From Rhodanobacter sp. Root480 (GTDB lineage Bacteria > Pseudomonadota > Gammaproteobacteria > Xanthomonadales > Rhodanobacteraceae): a stretch of 64,000 bases of DNA. The notes below the pieces were generated by a model, which saw nothing but the letters and a program-made list of their open reading frames with translations, did not search any database and was not told the DNA's origin. Positions 54,111-62,570 of the stretch are shown here, one piece after another. Both the position numbers and the translations under genes were made by a program. How positions within the stretch are numbered: position 1 is the first letter of the stretch; each line of letters begins with the position of its first letter. The stretch spans positions 330,322 through 394,321 of the forward strand of contig NZ_LMEX01000002.1 in NCBI RefSeq assembly GCF_001426645.1, given 5' to 3'.

Positions 54111-54139
54111 ATATTACGAAAAATTGACAGCGCTGTCAC
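54111..54139 (-). promoter_or_regulatory. lacI promoter with autoregulatory operator
   Basis: Minus-strand -35 GTGACA (54139-54134), 17-nt spacer, -10 TAATAT (54116-54111). The operator TGACAGCGCTGTCA at 54125-54138 covers the -35 and spacer. The same sequence is at the GH3 promoter, so the regulator most likely controls itself. Confidence 0.7.
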
Positions 54140-54293
54140 ACTCATGTACACCGTCGCTACAGAAGCGCTTTCGCGGGGAACTCACCGGAAATGGGTCATC
54201 GCTATTCCGCACATCCCGTTGCACGAGAGGCAACGATTGCCGCCGGTTCCGACAACATCGGCGCTGGCGTTTCGCGTGTCCTGATCACTGACG

Positions 54294-54307
54294 TGACAGC
54301 GCTGGAC
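54294..54307 (+). promoter_or_regulatory. Partial LacI-type operator
   Basis: TGACAGCGCTG followed by GAC instead of TCA: the left half matches the operator and the right half does not. Possibly a weaker auxiliary site for looping with 54125-54138 (169 nt away centre to centre). Confidence 0.4.
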
Positions 54308-54329
54308 AGGGCATGTGGGCTGTGATAAA

Positions 54330-54347
54330 GATGTTAACGCTAACATC
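54330..54347 (+). promoter_or_regulatory. Second-type LacI palindrome before the TonB receptor
   Basis: GATGTTAACGCTAACATC is an inverted repeat with an ACGC centre, typical of LacI-family operators (central CG step) but different from the TGACAGCGCTGTCA sites. It is 319 nt upstream of the receptor start. A second LacI-family protein, not encoded here, may act on it. Confidence 0.5.
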
Positions 54348-54665
54348 AGCTGCACTCGCCATCCGTCCAACGCACATATGCGTTCGGTGGGCGAGTCAAC
54401 GGGACAAAGGGTGCCCACAGGCGTCCGACTGAGGTTGTTCGGGGAGTCCGAGGGAGGCAGAAAAGGCGGACCAGCGTCCGCAGGCGTTTCGGGGATGGAA
54501 ACGTCTATTGGTCAACCAGCAGTCACCTGAATGCCGGACCGGAATTCGGTGGCGCGAACTTGGTTGAAGGCCATGAAGTGGGTGGACCCACAACGTGGAT
54601 AAGAAACTTCGCACGCACCATTGTTTGCTATTGAGTTCAATTAATTGGAAGGGGAGTGCACACGA

Positions 54666-57600
54666 ATGAACCACAACAAGTTTAAGCACCTCAGGTCGAA
54701 GGTGATGTTCACCATCGTCGGTGGTGCCGTCATCATCAACCCGCTCTACGCGCAGGACACGCAGCCGGCCGCACCGGCAGCGCAGACGGCGGGTACGCAC
54801 AACGATCCGACCACGCTGCAGACCGTGACGGTCAGCGGCGTGCGTAACAGTCTCGAACAGTCGATGAACATCAAGCGTTACGCCATCGGCGGTGTCGATG
54901 CGGTCAGCGCCGAAGACATCGGCAAGATGCCGGACACCAACCTGGCCGAATCGCTGCAGCGCATCACCGGCGTGTCGATCGACCGCCGCAACGGCGAAGG
55001 CTCGCAGGTCACCGTGCGTGGCTTCGGCCCGGACTTCAACCTCATCACCATCGACGGCCGCACCGTTCCTGGCGCGGACGCCTTCGGTGCCGCCGGCCAG
55101 GTTCCGATCGGCGGCGTCAACGGCGGTACGCGTTCGTTCAACTTCGCCCAGCTGTCGCCCAACGGTGTCAGCTCGCTGGAGGTCTACAAGACCGGTCGTG
55201 CCGACGTCGCCAGCGGCGGTATTGGTGCCACCATCGACATCCGGACCGATCGCCCGTTCAACCATGAAGGCGGCAAGCTCATCGGTTCGGTCGGTTCGAA
55301 GGCCACGCTCGACAAGTCGCAGCCGTTCGATACCAGCATCACGCCGGAATTCTCGGGCAACTTCAGCTACGCGAACCCGGACAAGACCTGGGGTATCGGC
55401 CTCGACGCCAGCTTCGCCAAGCGTCACGGCGGCGCGGTGGAAGCGACCGAGAACAACTGGGCCATCCAGCCCTGGACTGGTTTCGCCAACGGCTTCAATT
55501 TCGACCCCACCAAGGGTGCCGTCACCAACGTCACCAACGCACCGGCTATCGGCCAGCTCTACGGCATGCCGAACGACGTTCGTTATGCGGTCAACGACTT
55601 CGAGAGCAAGCGCACGAACGCTCATGCCGTGCTGCAGCTTGCTCCGGTCGACGGCCTGACCATGACGTTGGACTACCTGTATTCCCGGTACGATCTCACC
55701 TCCAACCGCGGTGAGCAGTCGATGTGGCTGCAGCAGCAGCACTTCAGCGACGTGACGTTCGACACCAGCGGCGCTGTGGCTACGCCGACGTACATTCGCG
55801 ATGTCGTGCAGACCAAAGACTTCGGCATGGAGCAGCAGCACAACGCCCAGAGGTACAAGCTGGACGATATCGGCTTCAATACCGAGTGGCAGGCCACCGA
55901 CAGCCTCAAGCTGACGCTTGATCTGCACGATGCGAAGAGCCAGAGCGTACCCAATGACGGGCTTACCGGTGGCGGCGCCACGGCTGTAGGCCTCGCGGGC
56001 ACCAACAATTGCGCGACCGGCCCGCAGTGCGGCGGCTCGTGGGCGCAGGAATACCATTTCAACAACAGCCTGCCCATTGCCACCCGCACCTGGTACCCGA
56101 CCACGGACTCCACCGGTCCTGGCCTGGTCAACCAGCCGTTCGGCGTCAACAATCTCGGCATCCAGCCCGTGCGCATCGACGCGCAATCGCAGAAGACCGA
56201 AGTCAAGGAAGCGAAGTTCGGCGGTGAGCTGGAGTTCGACAACGGTCGGTTCCAGTTCGGTGCCGACATCATGAAGACCAAGCTGCATCGCACCCAGGCG
56301 GCCCAGAACTATCAAGCGATGGGCGACTGGAGCGTGAATGACGCTGGCGCCTATCCGGACCTGGCAGATAGTCTCGTTCACCAGGTCAACACGGCCGGCC
56401 TGTTCAATGACTTCAACACCAACGGTATCGCGCAGAGCACCTGGATCGGCAACGCCGACGACCTGGCCAAGTTTGCGGTCAGCCAGTACCCGGGCACCAA
56501 CTACATGGTCAGGGAGACCCTGGCAGCCGACAACACCGTGGTCGAGAACACGAAGGCTGCGTACGCACAGCTCGTGCTGGAAGGCCAGTTGGGCGACCTG
56601 CCGACCACCACGCGTTTCGGCATGCGCTACGAGCAGACCGACGTGAGCTCCAAAACGCAGCTCGCGTTGCCGAGCGGCATTCTCTGGTTGTCCAACAACG
56701 ACTTCCAGAACCCGTCCGGCGCAACTGTGCAGCCCATCACCGGAAGCGGCAGCTACAGCAACCTGCTGCCTAACGTCGACTTCAGCATCGACTTCACCGA
56801 CGCGCTGCAGGGCCGCGCTTCGTACAGCAAGACCCTTGCACGTTCGCCGTACAGCAACCTGTACGCGGGCTCCACCGTAGGCAACCCGAGCGGCTCCATC
56901 CTGGTCAACCCCTCGTCGCAGGCTACCGGTGCCAGCAACAACCCGGGCCTGAAGCCGCTCGAATCAGACAACCTGGACCTCGGCCTGGGCTGGTACTTCG
57001 CCAAGTCGAGCTACGTGTCGGTAACGTTCTGGGACAAGCGCGTCAGCAACTTCATCGGCACCACGGTGTCGGACGGAAGCCTGTACGACCAGCGTGACCC
57101 GACCTCGGGCCCGCGTGCTCTGCAGGCCCAGGCTTTCCTGGGAAGCGCACAGTGTGCAGCTCAGGTAGGGGCGCCATGCGCAATCAACGACACGACCCTG
57201 TTCGACGCGATCTCGTTGATCGACCTTCAGGGGTCGACCAATAAGTGGAACGGCGGTCTGGCCGATTTCAACGGCACCGACGCCCAGAACCTGGATCTGG
57301 AATCCAGCCACGACGTCACCGCCAACCCGGACGACCCGCTGTACATGTACAAAATCTCCAAGCAGGCCAACGTGCACAGCGCCATGCTGCACGGTTGGGA
57401 GCTTGGTGGTCAGTACTTCCTCGGCGATACCGGCTTCGGCATCCTGGCGAACTACACCAAGGTCGACGGCGACGTTCACTACAAAAATGGTGGCAGCCCG
57501 AGCGTCGATCAGTTCGCGCTGCTCGGCCTCAGTGACAGCGCCAACGCCGTGCTGATGTACGAGAAGTACAACTTCTCCGTACGCCTGGCCTACAACTGGC

Positions 57601-57830
57601 GTGCCTCGTTCCTGACGGCAGCCTCTGCCACCAACCCGACCTACGTCGCTCAGTACCACCAGACCGACCTGAGCGTGAACTACGACTTGAACGATCACCT
57701 GTCGTTCCAGTTCGAAGGCATCAACCTGACCGGCGAAGACGTGCGCTGGTATGGACGTACAGGCAAGCAGTTCGTGCGAGTGGTCGACCAGGATCCGCGT
57801 TACGGGCTTGGTGTCCGCTACAAGTTCTAA
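54666..57830 (+). CDS. TonB-dependent receptor (Caulobacter/Xanthomonas carbohydrate type)
   Basis: 1054 residues from the ATG at 54666 with AAGGGGAG 9 nt upstream. Signal peptide about residues 1-28 (MFTIVGGAVIINPLYAQD, cleavage after YA). TonB box LQTVTVSGV near 50; plug domain about 60-180 (VDAVSAEDIGKMPDTNLAESLQRITGVSIDRRNGEGSQVTVRGFGP and NLITIDGRTVPG); the remaining approximately 850 residues are a 22-strand barrel ending in GLGVRYKF with terminal Phe for BAM. It imports a large substrate through the outer membrane, probably an oligosaccharide, and belongs to the class often found with LacI regulators and glycosidases. Ends at a strong terminator. Confidence 0.93.
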   Translation: MNHNKFKHLRSKVMFTIVGGAVIINPLYAQDTQPAAPAAQTAGTHNDPTTLQTVTVSGVRNSLEQSMNIKRYAIGGVDAVSAEDIGKMPDTNLAESLQRITGVSIDRRNGEGSQVTVRGFGPDFNLITIDGRTVPGADAFGAAGQVPIGGVNGGTRSFNFAQLSPNGVSSLEVYKTGRADVASGGIGATIDIRTDRPFNHEGGKLIGSVGSKATLDKSQPFDTSITPEFSGNFSYANPDKTWGIGLDASFAKRHGGAVEATENNWAIQPWTGFANGFNFDPTKGAVTNVTNAPAIGQLYGMPNDVRYAVNDFESKRTNAHAVLQLAPVDGLTMTLDYLYSRYDLTSNRGEQSMWLQQQHFSDVTFDTSGAVATPTYIRDVVQTKDFGMEQQHNAQRYKLDDIGFNTEWQATDSLKLTLDLHDAKSQSVPNDGLTGGGATAVGLAGTNNCATGPQCGGSWAQEYHFNNSLPIATRTWYPTTDSTGPGLVNQPFGVNNLGIQPVRIDAQSQKTEVKEAKFGGELEFDNGRFQFGADIMKTKLHRTQAAQNYQAMGDWSVNDAGAYPDLADSLVHQVNTAGLFNDFNTNGIAQSTWIGNADDLAKFAVSQYPGTNYMVRETLAADNTVVENTKAAYAQLVLEGQLGDLPTTTRFGMRYEQTDVSSKTQLALPSGILWLSNNDFQNPSGATVQPITGSGSYSNLLPNVDFSIDFTDALQGRASYSKTLARSPYSNLYAGSTVGNPSGSILVNPSSQATGASNNPGLKPLESDNLDLGLGWYFAKSSYVSVTFWDKRVSNFIGTTVSDGSLYDQRDPTSGPRALQAQAFLGSAQCAAQVGAPCAINDTTLFDAISLIDLQGSTNKWNGGLADFNGTDAQNLDLESSHDVTANPDDPLYMYKISKQANVHSAMLHGWELGGQYFLGDTGFGILANYTKVDGDVHYKNGGSPSVDQFALLGLSDSANAVLMYEKYNFSVRLAYNWRASFLTAASATNPTYVAQYHQTDLSVNYDLNDHLSFQFEGINLTGEDVRWYGRTGKQFVRVVDQDPRYGLGVRYKF

Positions 57831-57853
57831 TTGCGTCAGTAGGGTAAAAAACG

Positions 57854-57884
57854 GGGGCCACTGCTTGCAGTGGCCCCTTTTTTT
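57854..57884 (+). terminator. Rho-independent terminator after the TonB receptor
   Basis: GGGGCCACTG (57854-57863) pairs with CAGTGGCCCC around a CTTG loop and is followed by seven T (57878-57884). It separates the receptor from the SapC operon unless there is read-through. Confidence 0.88.
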
Positions 57885-57960
57885 GTGCCGCCTGCGGTAA
57901 GATCAAATGCTGACAACGATTCAAAATAAGTGTGCAAAAGCAATTCCTTGGGGGAGCCGA

Positions 57961-58710
57961 ATGGCACGTTACGAAATGCTCAACAATGTGGCGCACAAGG
58001 GTTTGCGCGTTGCCACCCGCTTTGGGGCGTCCTACGGGGATGACATCGGCATGGTGCCGGCCTACCCCACTGAATATGCCGAGCTGGTGCGCGAATATCC
58101 GATCTTCTTCCGCAAGAACGAGGACGGTGAATACCAGTCGGTGGTGCTTCTTGGTTTCGGCGTCAACGAGAATCTTTTTCTCGACGGTGAACAGTGGAAA
58201 GCGACCTATTTGCCCGCTCACATTGCACGGGGTCCTTTCCTGATTGGTTTTCAGGAGCAGAACATCGACGGCGAATTGCGCCGCGAAGCTGTGATCAGCG
58301 TTGATCTGGACCACCCGCGCGTCAACTTCGAAGAAGGCGAAGCGGTGTTTCTTCCCCAGGGTGGCAACAGCCCGTACCTCGAACACGTCACCAGCATGCT
58401 GCGCGGCATTCGAGACGGCGTGGAAGGCGGCAAGGCCATGTACGCGGCCTTCGATTCCCTTGATCTGATCCAGCCCCTCACGCTTGATATCAAGTTCGAC
58501 AACGAGCACGGCGCCAACGTCACCGGCCTGCTCGGCATCGACCGCGAACGACTGGCCACCCTGGACGCGGAATCGCTACATTCACTGCATCGCTCGGGTT
58601 ATCTCGAGGGCGCCTACCTGGTGTTGGCCTCGATGCACAACATGCGCCGGCTGATGGCTGAAAAGCAGCGCCGCCTGAGCCAGGAGACAGTCGCCGCCAA
58701 CGCGGGTTGA
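57961..58710 (+). CDS. SapC family protein
   Basis: 249 residues from the ATG at 57961 (GGGGGAG 5 nt upstream). SapC-family features: MARYEMLNNVAHKGLRV, VPAYPTEYAELVREYPIFFRKN, and the LPAHIARGPFLIGF strand. No signal peptide or membrane helix. The family is named after a Campylobacter S-layer-associated protein but its biochemical function is unknown; in Alpha- and Gammaproteobacteria it accompanies TonB receptors with cupin and tryptophan-halogenase genes, as here. The cupin gene follows immediately. Confidence 0.85.
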   Translation: MARYEMLNNVAHKGLRVATRFGASYGDDIGMVPAYPTEYAELVREYPIFFRKNEDGEYQSVVLLGFGVNENLFLDGEQWKATYLPAHIARGPFLIGFQEQNIDGELRREAVISVDLDHPRVNFEEGEAVFLPQGGNSPYLEHVTSMLRGIRDGVEGGKAMYAAFDSLDLIQPLTLDIKFDNEHGANVTGLLGIDRERLATLDAESLHSLHRSGYLEGAYLVLASMHNMRRLMAEKQRRLSQETVAANAG

Positions 58711-58715
58711 TTGCC

Positions 58716-59738
58716 ATGAGGGAACCAGTTGCCAGCGTCCGCGAGCGATCGGATGTTCGCGCCGACGCGCTTCCCGTCGACGAATTGCTCGAAGCAGGAC
58801 AACCCGTTGTACTGCGCGGACTGGTGCGTGCTTGGCAGCTGACGCAGGCGGGACAGCGCTCGACGAGCGACGTCATGGCCTGCCTGGCCCGTTTTTACAA
58901 TCAGCGGCCAATCCAATACTCCTACGGCGCGCCCGATATCGCCGGGCGCGTGTTCTACAACGACGACTTCACCGCCATCAACTGCCAGGTGATGCGCGGC
59001 ACGCTTACCGAACTCATTGACGAGATCGGCGCACATCTCGATGACCCGCAGCCGCCTACCTGGTACATGGCCTCGGCGCCGGTCGACGCCTTGCTGCCGG
59101 GCCTGCGCGATACCGACGATCTGAATTTCGCGGCCAACGGAATCGATGCTCCGCCGCGCATCTGGATCGGCAACCGCACCATCGCCTCGGCACACTACGA
59201 CGCGATGAACAATATCGCCTGCAACGCCGTAGGGCGCCGTCGATTCACGCTGTTCCCGCCGGAGCAGATCAAGAACCTGTATCCCGGGCCGCTGGAACCG
59301 ACCCCGGGGGGCCAGGCGGTCAGCGTCGTCGATTTTGCCGCGCCCGATTTCGGGAAGTATCCGCGTTTTCGTGAAGCCCTTGCCTCGGCGCAACGCGTCG
59401 AGCTGGAGCCGGGTGACGCCATATTCATTCCGAACATGTGGTGGCACCATGTTGAAGGGCTCGAGCCATTCAACGTGCTGGTGAACTACTGGTGGAGCAG
59501 CGTGCCCCACTATGTGCCGACACCCATGCACGCGCTCTACCACGCGCTGTGGGCCATCCGCGACCGTCCCGAGGAGGAGAAACGCGCCTGGCGCGAGGTC
59601 TTCGATTATTACGTTTTCGGACCGTCCGAGCGTGCCGGCGAGCACCTGCCCGAAGGCGCACGCGGCGCGCTAGGGCCGCTCGACGAAACCAGTATCCGGC
59701 GGCTGCGCGCCATGCTGATCGACCGGCTCAACCGATGA
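58716..59738 (+). CDS. Cupin_8/JmjC-like oxygenase of the halogenase locus
   Basis: 340 residues from the ATG at 58716; a TTG at 58707 overlapping the SapC stop is possible. Metal triad: IASAHYDAMNNIACN (His, Asp) and IPNMWWHHVEGLEP (distal His). N-terminal PVVLRGLVRAWQLT motif as in FIH-like proteins. Likely a Fe(II)/2OG hydroxylase acting on a peptide or a small molecule. It is only a distant relative of the two at 23916-25851. Encoded between SapC and the halogenase in a set that recurs near TonB receptors. Confidence 0.8.
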   Translation: MREPVASVRERSDVRADALPVDELLEAGQPVVLRGLVRAWQLTQAGQRSTSDVMACLARFYNQRPIQYSYGAPDIAGRVFYNDDFTAINCQVMRGTLTELIDEIGAHLDDPQPPTWYMASAPVDALLPGLRDTDDLNFAANGIDAPPRIWIGNRTIASAHYDAMNNIACNAVGRRRFTLFPPEQIKNLYPGPLEPTPGGQAVSVVDFAAPDFGKYPRFREALASAQRVELEPGDAIFIPNMWWHHVEGLEPFNVLVNYWWSSVPHYVPTPMHALYHALWAIRDRPEEEKRAWREVFDYYVFGPSERAGEHLPEGARGALGPLDETSIRRLRAMLIDRLNR

Positions 59739-59862
59739 ACGCCATCGATGTTGACGGACGCTTCAAACCGCCCTAGAGCGGGCGCGGCAAAACGTCCCAA
59801 GTAATACGGATCCCTGCAAAAGCGGGGGAAAATGCGGTACGACCAAATGGGGAGGGGTAGAC

Positions 59863-61377
59863 GTGGGCAACAACAGAATTCGCAAGGTGGTTATTGCCGG
59901 TGGCGGCACGGCGGGATGGATCGCGGCAAGCGCGCTGGCGTATCAGCTGAAGGACCAGATCGAGCTGACGCTGGTGGAATCGTCCAAGATCGCCACCGTC
60001 GGTGTGGGCGAAGCCACCGTGCCACCGGTTCGCAACTTCCACCGGTTCATGAACATCGACGAGCAGGAATTCCTGCGCGCGGTAGCCGGCACGTTCAAGC
60101 TGGCCATCTCGTTCGAAAACTTCGTCCGGCCAGGCCATCGCTACATCCATCCCTTCGGCAACACGGGCAAGGGAACACTGGTCGCCGGGTTCCAGCAGTA
60201 CTGGCTGGAGAGCGTGCGCCGTGGCATGAAGTCGGATCTGGGCAATTTCAGCCTGGAAGCGATGGCTGCGCTGGAGGACAAGTTCGCGCTGACCGAAAAC
60301 CCGGAAATCAACTACGCGTACCACATGGATGCTGCGCTCTACGTCGATTTCCTGCGCAAGAAATTCGAGCGTTACGGGATCAACCGGATCGAGGGCATGA
60401 TCAAGGAAGTGCGCCAGAATCCCGATAGCGGCTACGTCGAGGCGCTGGTGCTGGACGATGGCCAGGTGATTGAAGGTGACCTGTTCATCGATTGCACCGG
60501 CTTCCGCGGCCTGTTGATCGAACAGACGCTGAAAACCGGTTACGAGGACTGGAACCACTGGCTGCCCTGCGACCGCGCGATTGCGGTGCAGACCCAGTCG
60601 GTCGATCCGTCGCCGGTGCCGTATACGCGCGCCATCGCCCATGAAGCGGGCTGGCGCTGGCACATCCCGGTGCAGCATCGCGTTGGTTGCGGGCTGGTAT
60701 ACGACAGCCGTTACATGTCCGACGACGAGGCGCGCGCCAAGTTGCTGCACGATGTCGGTGCCGAGCCGGTCAGGGATCCGTGGCAGGTGAAGTTCCGCAC
60801 CGGCCGCCGGCTCAAGGCCTGGAACAAGAACGTGGTGGCGCTGGGCCTGGCCAGCGGCTTCATCGAGCCGCTGGAATCGACCAGCATCCACTTGGCGATG
60901 AGCGCGGTGATGCTGCTGGTTGAGCTGTTCCCGTCCGAAGGCATCCCTGATTCGCTGGTCAAGCGCTACAACGACGTTTGCCGTGGCGAACTGGAACATG
61001 TGCGCGACTTCATCACCCTGCACTATCACGCCAACCAGCGCGAAGAAAAGATGTGGAAGGACTGCCGCGAGATGACCTTGCCGGATTCCCTCCAGATCCG
61101 CATCGATGCCTGGCGTGACCGCGCGCATGTCTGGAAGGATCAGGGAGAACTGTTCGCAACCACCTCGTGGATGCACGTCTTGCTGGGCCAGGAAATCATG
61201 CCGAACCAGCATCACCCGGTAACGCGGGAGATATCCGACGCCGACCTGCGCCGCCTGCTCGACAGTATCCGCGGGCCGATCGATCGCACGCTGCCGCTGC
61301 TGCCGTTGCAGCAGGAGTTCATCGATCGCTACTGCAAGTCGCCGGATGGTATCTGGGACATGCACCGGTTGGGCTGA
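59863..61377 (+). CDS. Flavin-dependent tryptophan halogenase family protein
   Basis: 504 residues from the GTG at 59863 (GGAGGGG 6 nt upstream). FAD motif VVIAGGGTAGWIAASAL (residues 9-25), GVGEATVPP, the lysine in AGTFKLAI at position 79 (equivalent to the catalytic Lys79 of PrnA), the WRWHIP motif at 264-269 that prevents monooxygenase activity, and FIEPLEST with Glu338 (PrnA Glu346 region). All key halogenase residues are therefore present. Substrate is unknown: in such TonB-receptor-associated proteins free indoles or peptides have been proposed. No flavin reductase gene is adjacent, but fpr at 43377 is in the window. Confidence 0.9.
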   Translation: MGNNRIRKVVIAGGGTAGWIAASALAYQLKDQIELTLVESSKIATVGVGEATVPPVRNFHRFMNIDEQEFLRAVAGTFKLAISFENFVRPGHRYIHPFGNTGKGTLVAGFQQYWLESVRRGMKSDLGNFSLEAMAALEDKFALTENPEINYAYHMDAALYVDFLRKKFERYGINRIEGMIKEVRQNPDSGYVEALVLDDGQVIEGDLFIDCTGFRGLLIEQTLKTGYEDWNHWLPCDRAIAVQTQSVDPSPVPYTRAIAHEAGWRWHIPVQHRVGCGLVYDSRYMSDDEARAKLLHDVGAEPVRDPWQVKFRTGRRLKAWNKNVVALGLASGFIEPLESTSIHLAMSAVMLLVELFPSEGIPDSLVKRYNDVCRGELEHVRDFITLHYHANQREEKMWKDCREMTLPDSLQIRIDAWRDRAHVWKDQGELFATTSWMHVLLGQEIMPNQHHPVTREISDADLRRLLDSIRGPIDRTLPLLPLQQEFIDRYCKSPDGIWDMHRLG

Positions 61378-61602
61378 GAGGCTGGTTTTTTCAACCGCTC
61401 AACCCGCGGCCACGGCAACGCAAGGGCGTCGCGAGGGCATGGCGAGGGCATGGATGCCCGAGTTGAGGCAACGCATGGAGCAGTTGCCCGATGCCCGAGT
61501 TTAGGCAACGCATGGAGCAGTTGCCCGATGCCCGAGCGCGGATGGATCGCGCAAGTAACGAAATCGCGTGAACGCGTTCGGGCACGCACCGACGCGCCAT
61601 GG
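61378..61602. other. Repeat-bearing spacer before the DUF6445 gene
   Basis: Spacer of about 225 nt downstream of the halogenase. It consists largely of short direct repeats: GCGAGGGCATG twice near 61430-61452 and the 37-nt unit repeated at 61454-61536. No open frame with protein character. Confidence 0.6.
61454..61536. repeat. 37-nt tandem repeat, 2.25 copies
   Basis: Units at 61454-61490 and 61491-61527 differ at one base; a 9-nt third copy (ATGCCCGAG) follows. Each unit has an inner inverted repeat GGCAAC/GTTGCC with a 10-nt loop, and a GGGCATGGATGCCC palindrome overlaps the left edge. The array could form two tandem hairpins in the mRNA between halogenase and DUF6445 gene. Confidence 0.85.
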
Positions 61603-61629
61603 AAAAAAGCCACGGAAAGTGGCTTTTTT
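61603..61629. terminator. Rho-independent terminator, both strands
   Basis: AAAAAAGCCAC (61603-61613) pairs with GTGGCTTTTTT (61619-61629) around GGAAA. The A- and T-tracts make it functional in both directions. It ends only 22 nt before the ATG of the next gene, which lies in the same direction. Confidence 0.85.
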
Positions 61630-61651
61630 CACAAACTCCGGGACCTTCATC

Positions 61652-62347
61652 ATGCTGATCGAACGCCATGCCAACATGCGCATCGAGAAACGCACCTTCG
61701 GCAACGAAGGTGCGGTCCTGCTGGTCATCGACCATCTTGTCGCTGACCCCGAACGTCTGGTTCGCAAGGCCGCGCGGCGTCCCTTCGATCTCCGGAGCAA
61801 CTACTTTCCGGGCCCGCGTACGCGGGCTCCGGCCATGTACTCGCCTTTTCTCGAGTCGGTGCTCAATCCGCTGTTGCCCGAGCATTTCGGGATGCAGCCC
61901 GGGCGCTTCAAATTCTCGATGTGCCATTACTCGCTGGTGGCCACGCCTCCGCAGGAACTGAAGTTCCTGCAACGGGTACCGCATATCGATTCGACCGGCA
62001 GCGACGGATTGGCAACCGTGCATTACCTGTTTCACGGCCATTGGGGCGGCACCGCGTTCTACCGCCACCGCCAGACCGGTTTCGAGTCCATCGACGATGC
62101 GCGCAAGGAAACCTATTTCCGTCAGCTTGAAACGGAAAGTCAGGGCGCCGACGCCCCGGCTCCCGGCTATATCAATGGCGACACCGCGCTGTTCGAGCAG
62201 ACCGCCAAGGCCGATGCCGTGTTCAACCGCATGCTGGTCTACCGGCGCAATTCGCTGCACTCGGCATGCATCGAGAATCACGACATTCCACCACCCGATC
62301 CGGTATTGGGACGACTGTCGATCAACAGCTTCATCGACGTGATTTAG
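61652..62347 (+). CDS. DUF6445-like putative 2OG-Fe(II) oxygenase
   Basis: 231 residues from the ATG at 61652. Core: FKFSMCHYSLV, RVPHIDST (His-x-Asp), HYLFHGHWGGTAFYRHRQTGFE, and a distal NSLHSACIENHD with a possible third ligand His and a nearby Arg. This layout fits small 2-oxoglutarate-dependent oxygenases found with TonB receptor/tryptophan halogenase loci. The substrate is unknown. Its ribosome-binding site is weak and a terminator lies directly upstream, so its expression may depend on antitermination or read-through. Confidence 0.65.
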   Translation: MLIERHANMRIEKRTFGNEGAVLLVIDHLVADPERLVRKAARRPFDLRSNYFPGPRTRAPAMYSPFLESVLNPLLPEHFGMQPGRFKFSMCHYSLVATPPQELKFLQRVPHIDSTGSDGLATVHYLFHGHWGGTAFYRHRQTGFESIDDARKETYFRQLETESQGADAPAPGYINGDTALFEQTAKADAVFNRMLVYRRNSLHSACIENHDIPPPDPVLGRLSINSFIDVI

Positions 62348-62477
62348 AGCAGCACGGCACAGCCGCGCCGCTCCATCAATGGCGACACCTGGACGCGGGC
62401 GAACGCACGGCCAATCCGACAGACAACGCGTTAGGCAATATTGAACAAACCCCAGGCGCAGGCTCGCTCCGCGCACT

Positions 62478-62510
62478 TTTAAGCCCTTCGTAAGCGAAGC
62501 CCGGGATAAT
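62478..62510 (+). promoter_or_regulatory. Promoter of the two-component operon with PmrA-box-like site
   Basis: TTTAAG-CCCTT-CGTAAG (62478-62494) is a direct hexamer repeat with 5-nt spacing, the layout of PmrA/BasR boxes, and lies 10 nt before a -10-like GATAAT (62505-62510). The repeat takes the place of a -35 box, as in response-regulator-activated promoters. It suggests autoregulation by the regulator encoded 60 nt downstream. Confidence 0.5.
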
Positions 62511-62570
62511 CCGGCGACATGTCATGCTTGCCGCGGATCGGTTCGCGGACCTGACCTCGAAGGGAACACC

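Larger units (their letters stand above)
53975..54665. promoter_or_regulatory. Long regulatory region between lacI and the TonB receptor
   Basis: 691 nt, no gene supported. It includes the lacI promoter with its operator, a second partial operator, and a different LacI-type palindrome nearer to the receptor (all listed separately). 54360-54640 shows nothing I can name. It presumably is the long leader of the receptor mRNA. Confidence 0.55.

Noticed and set aside
54396..56381. A 661-codon open frame on the minus strand opposite the TonB receptor
   Set aside because: Antisense to a clear receptor plug and barrel; the translation has no recognisable motif.
61454..61536. CRISPR-like array
   Set aside because: The repeats are adjacent without spacers and only 2.25 copies exist; it is a tandem repeat.
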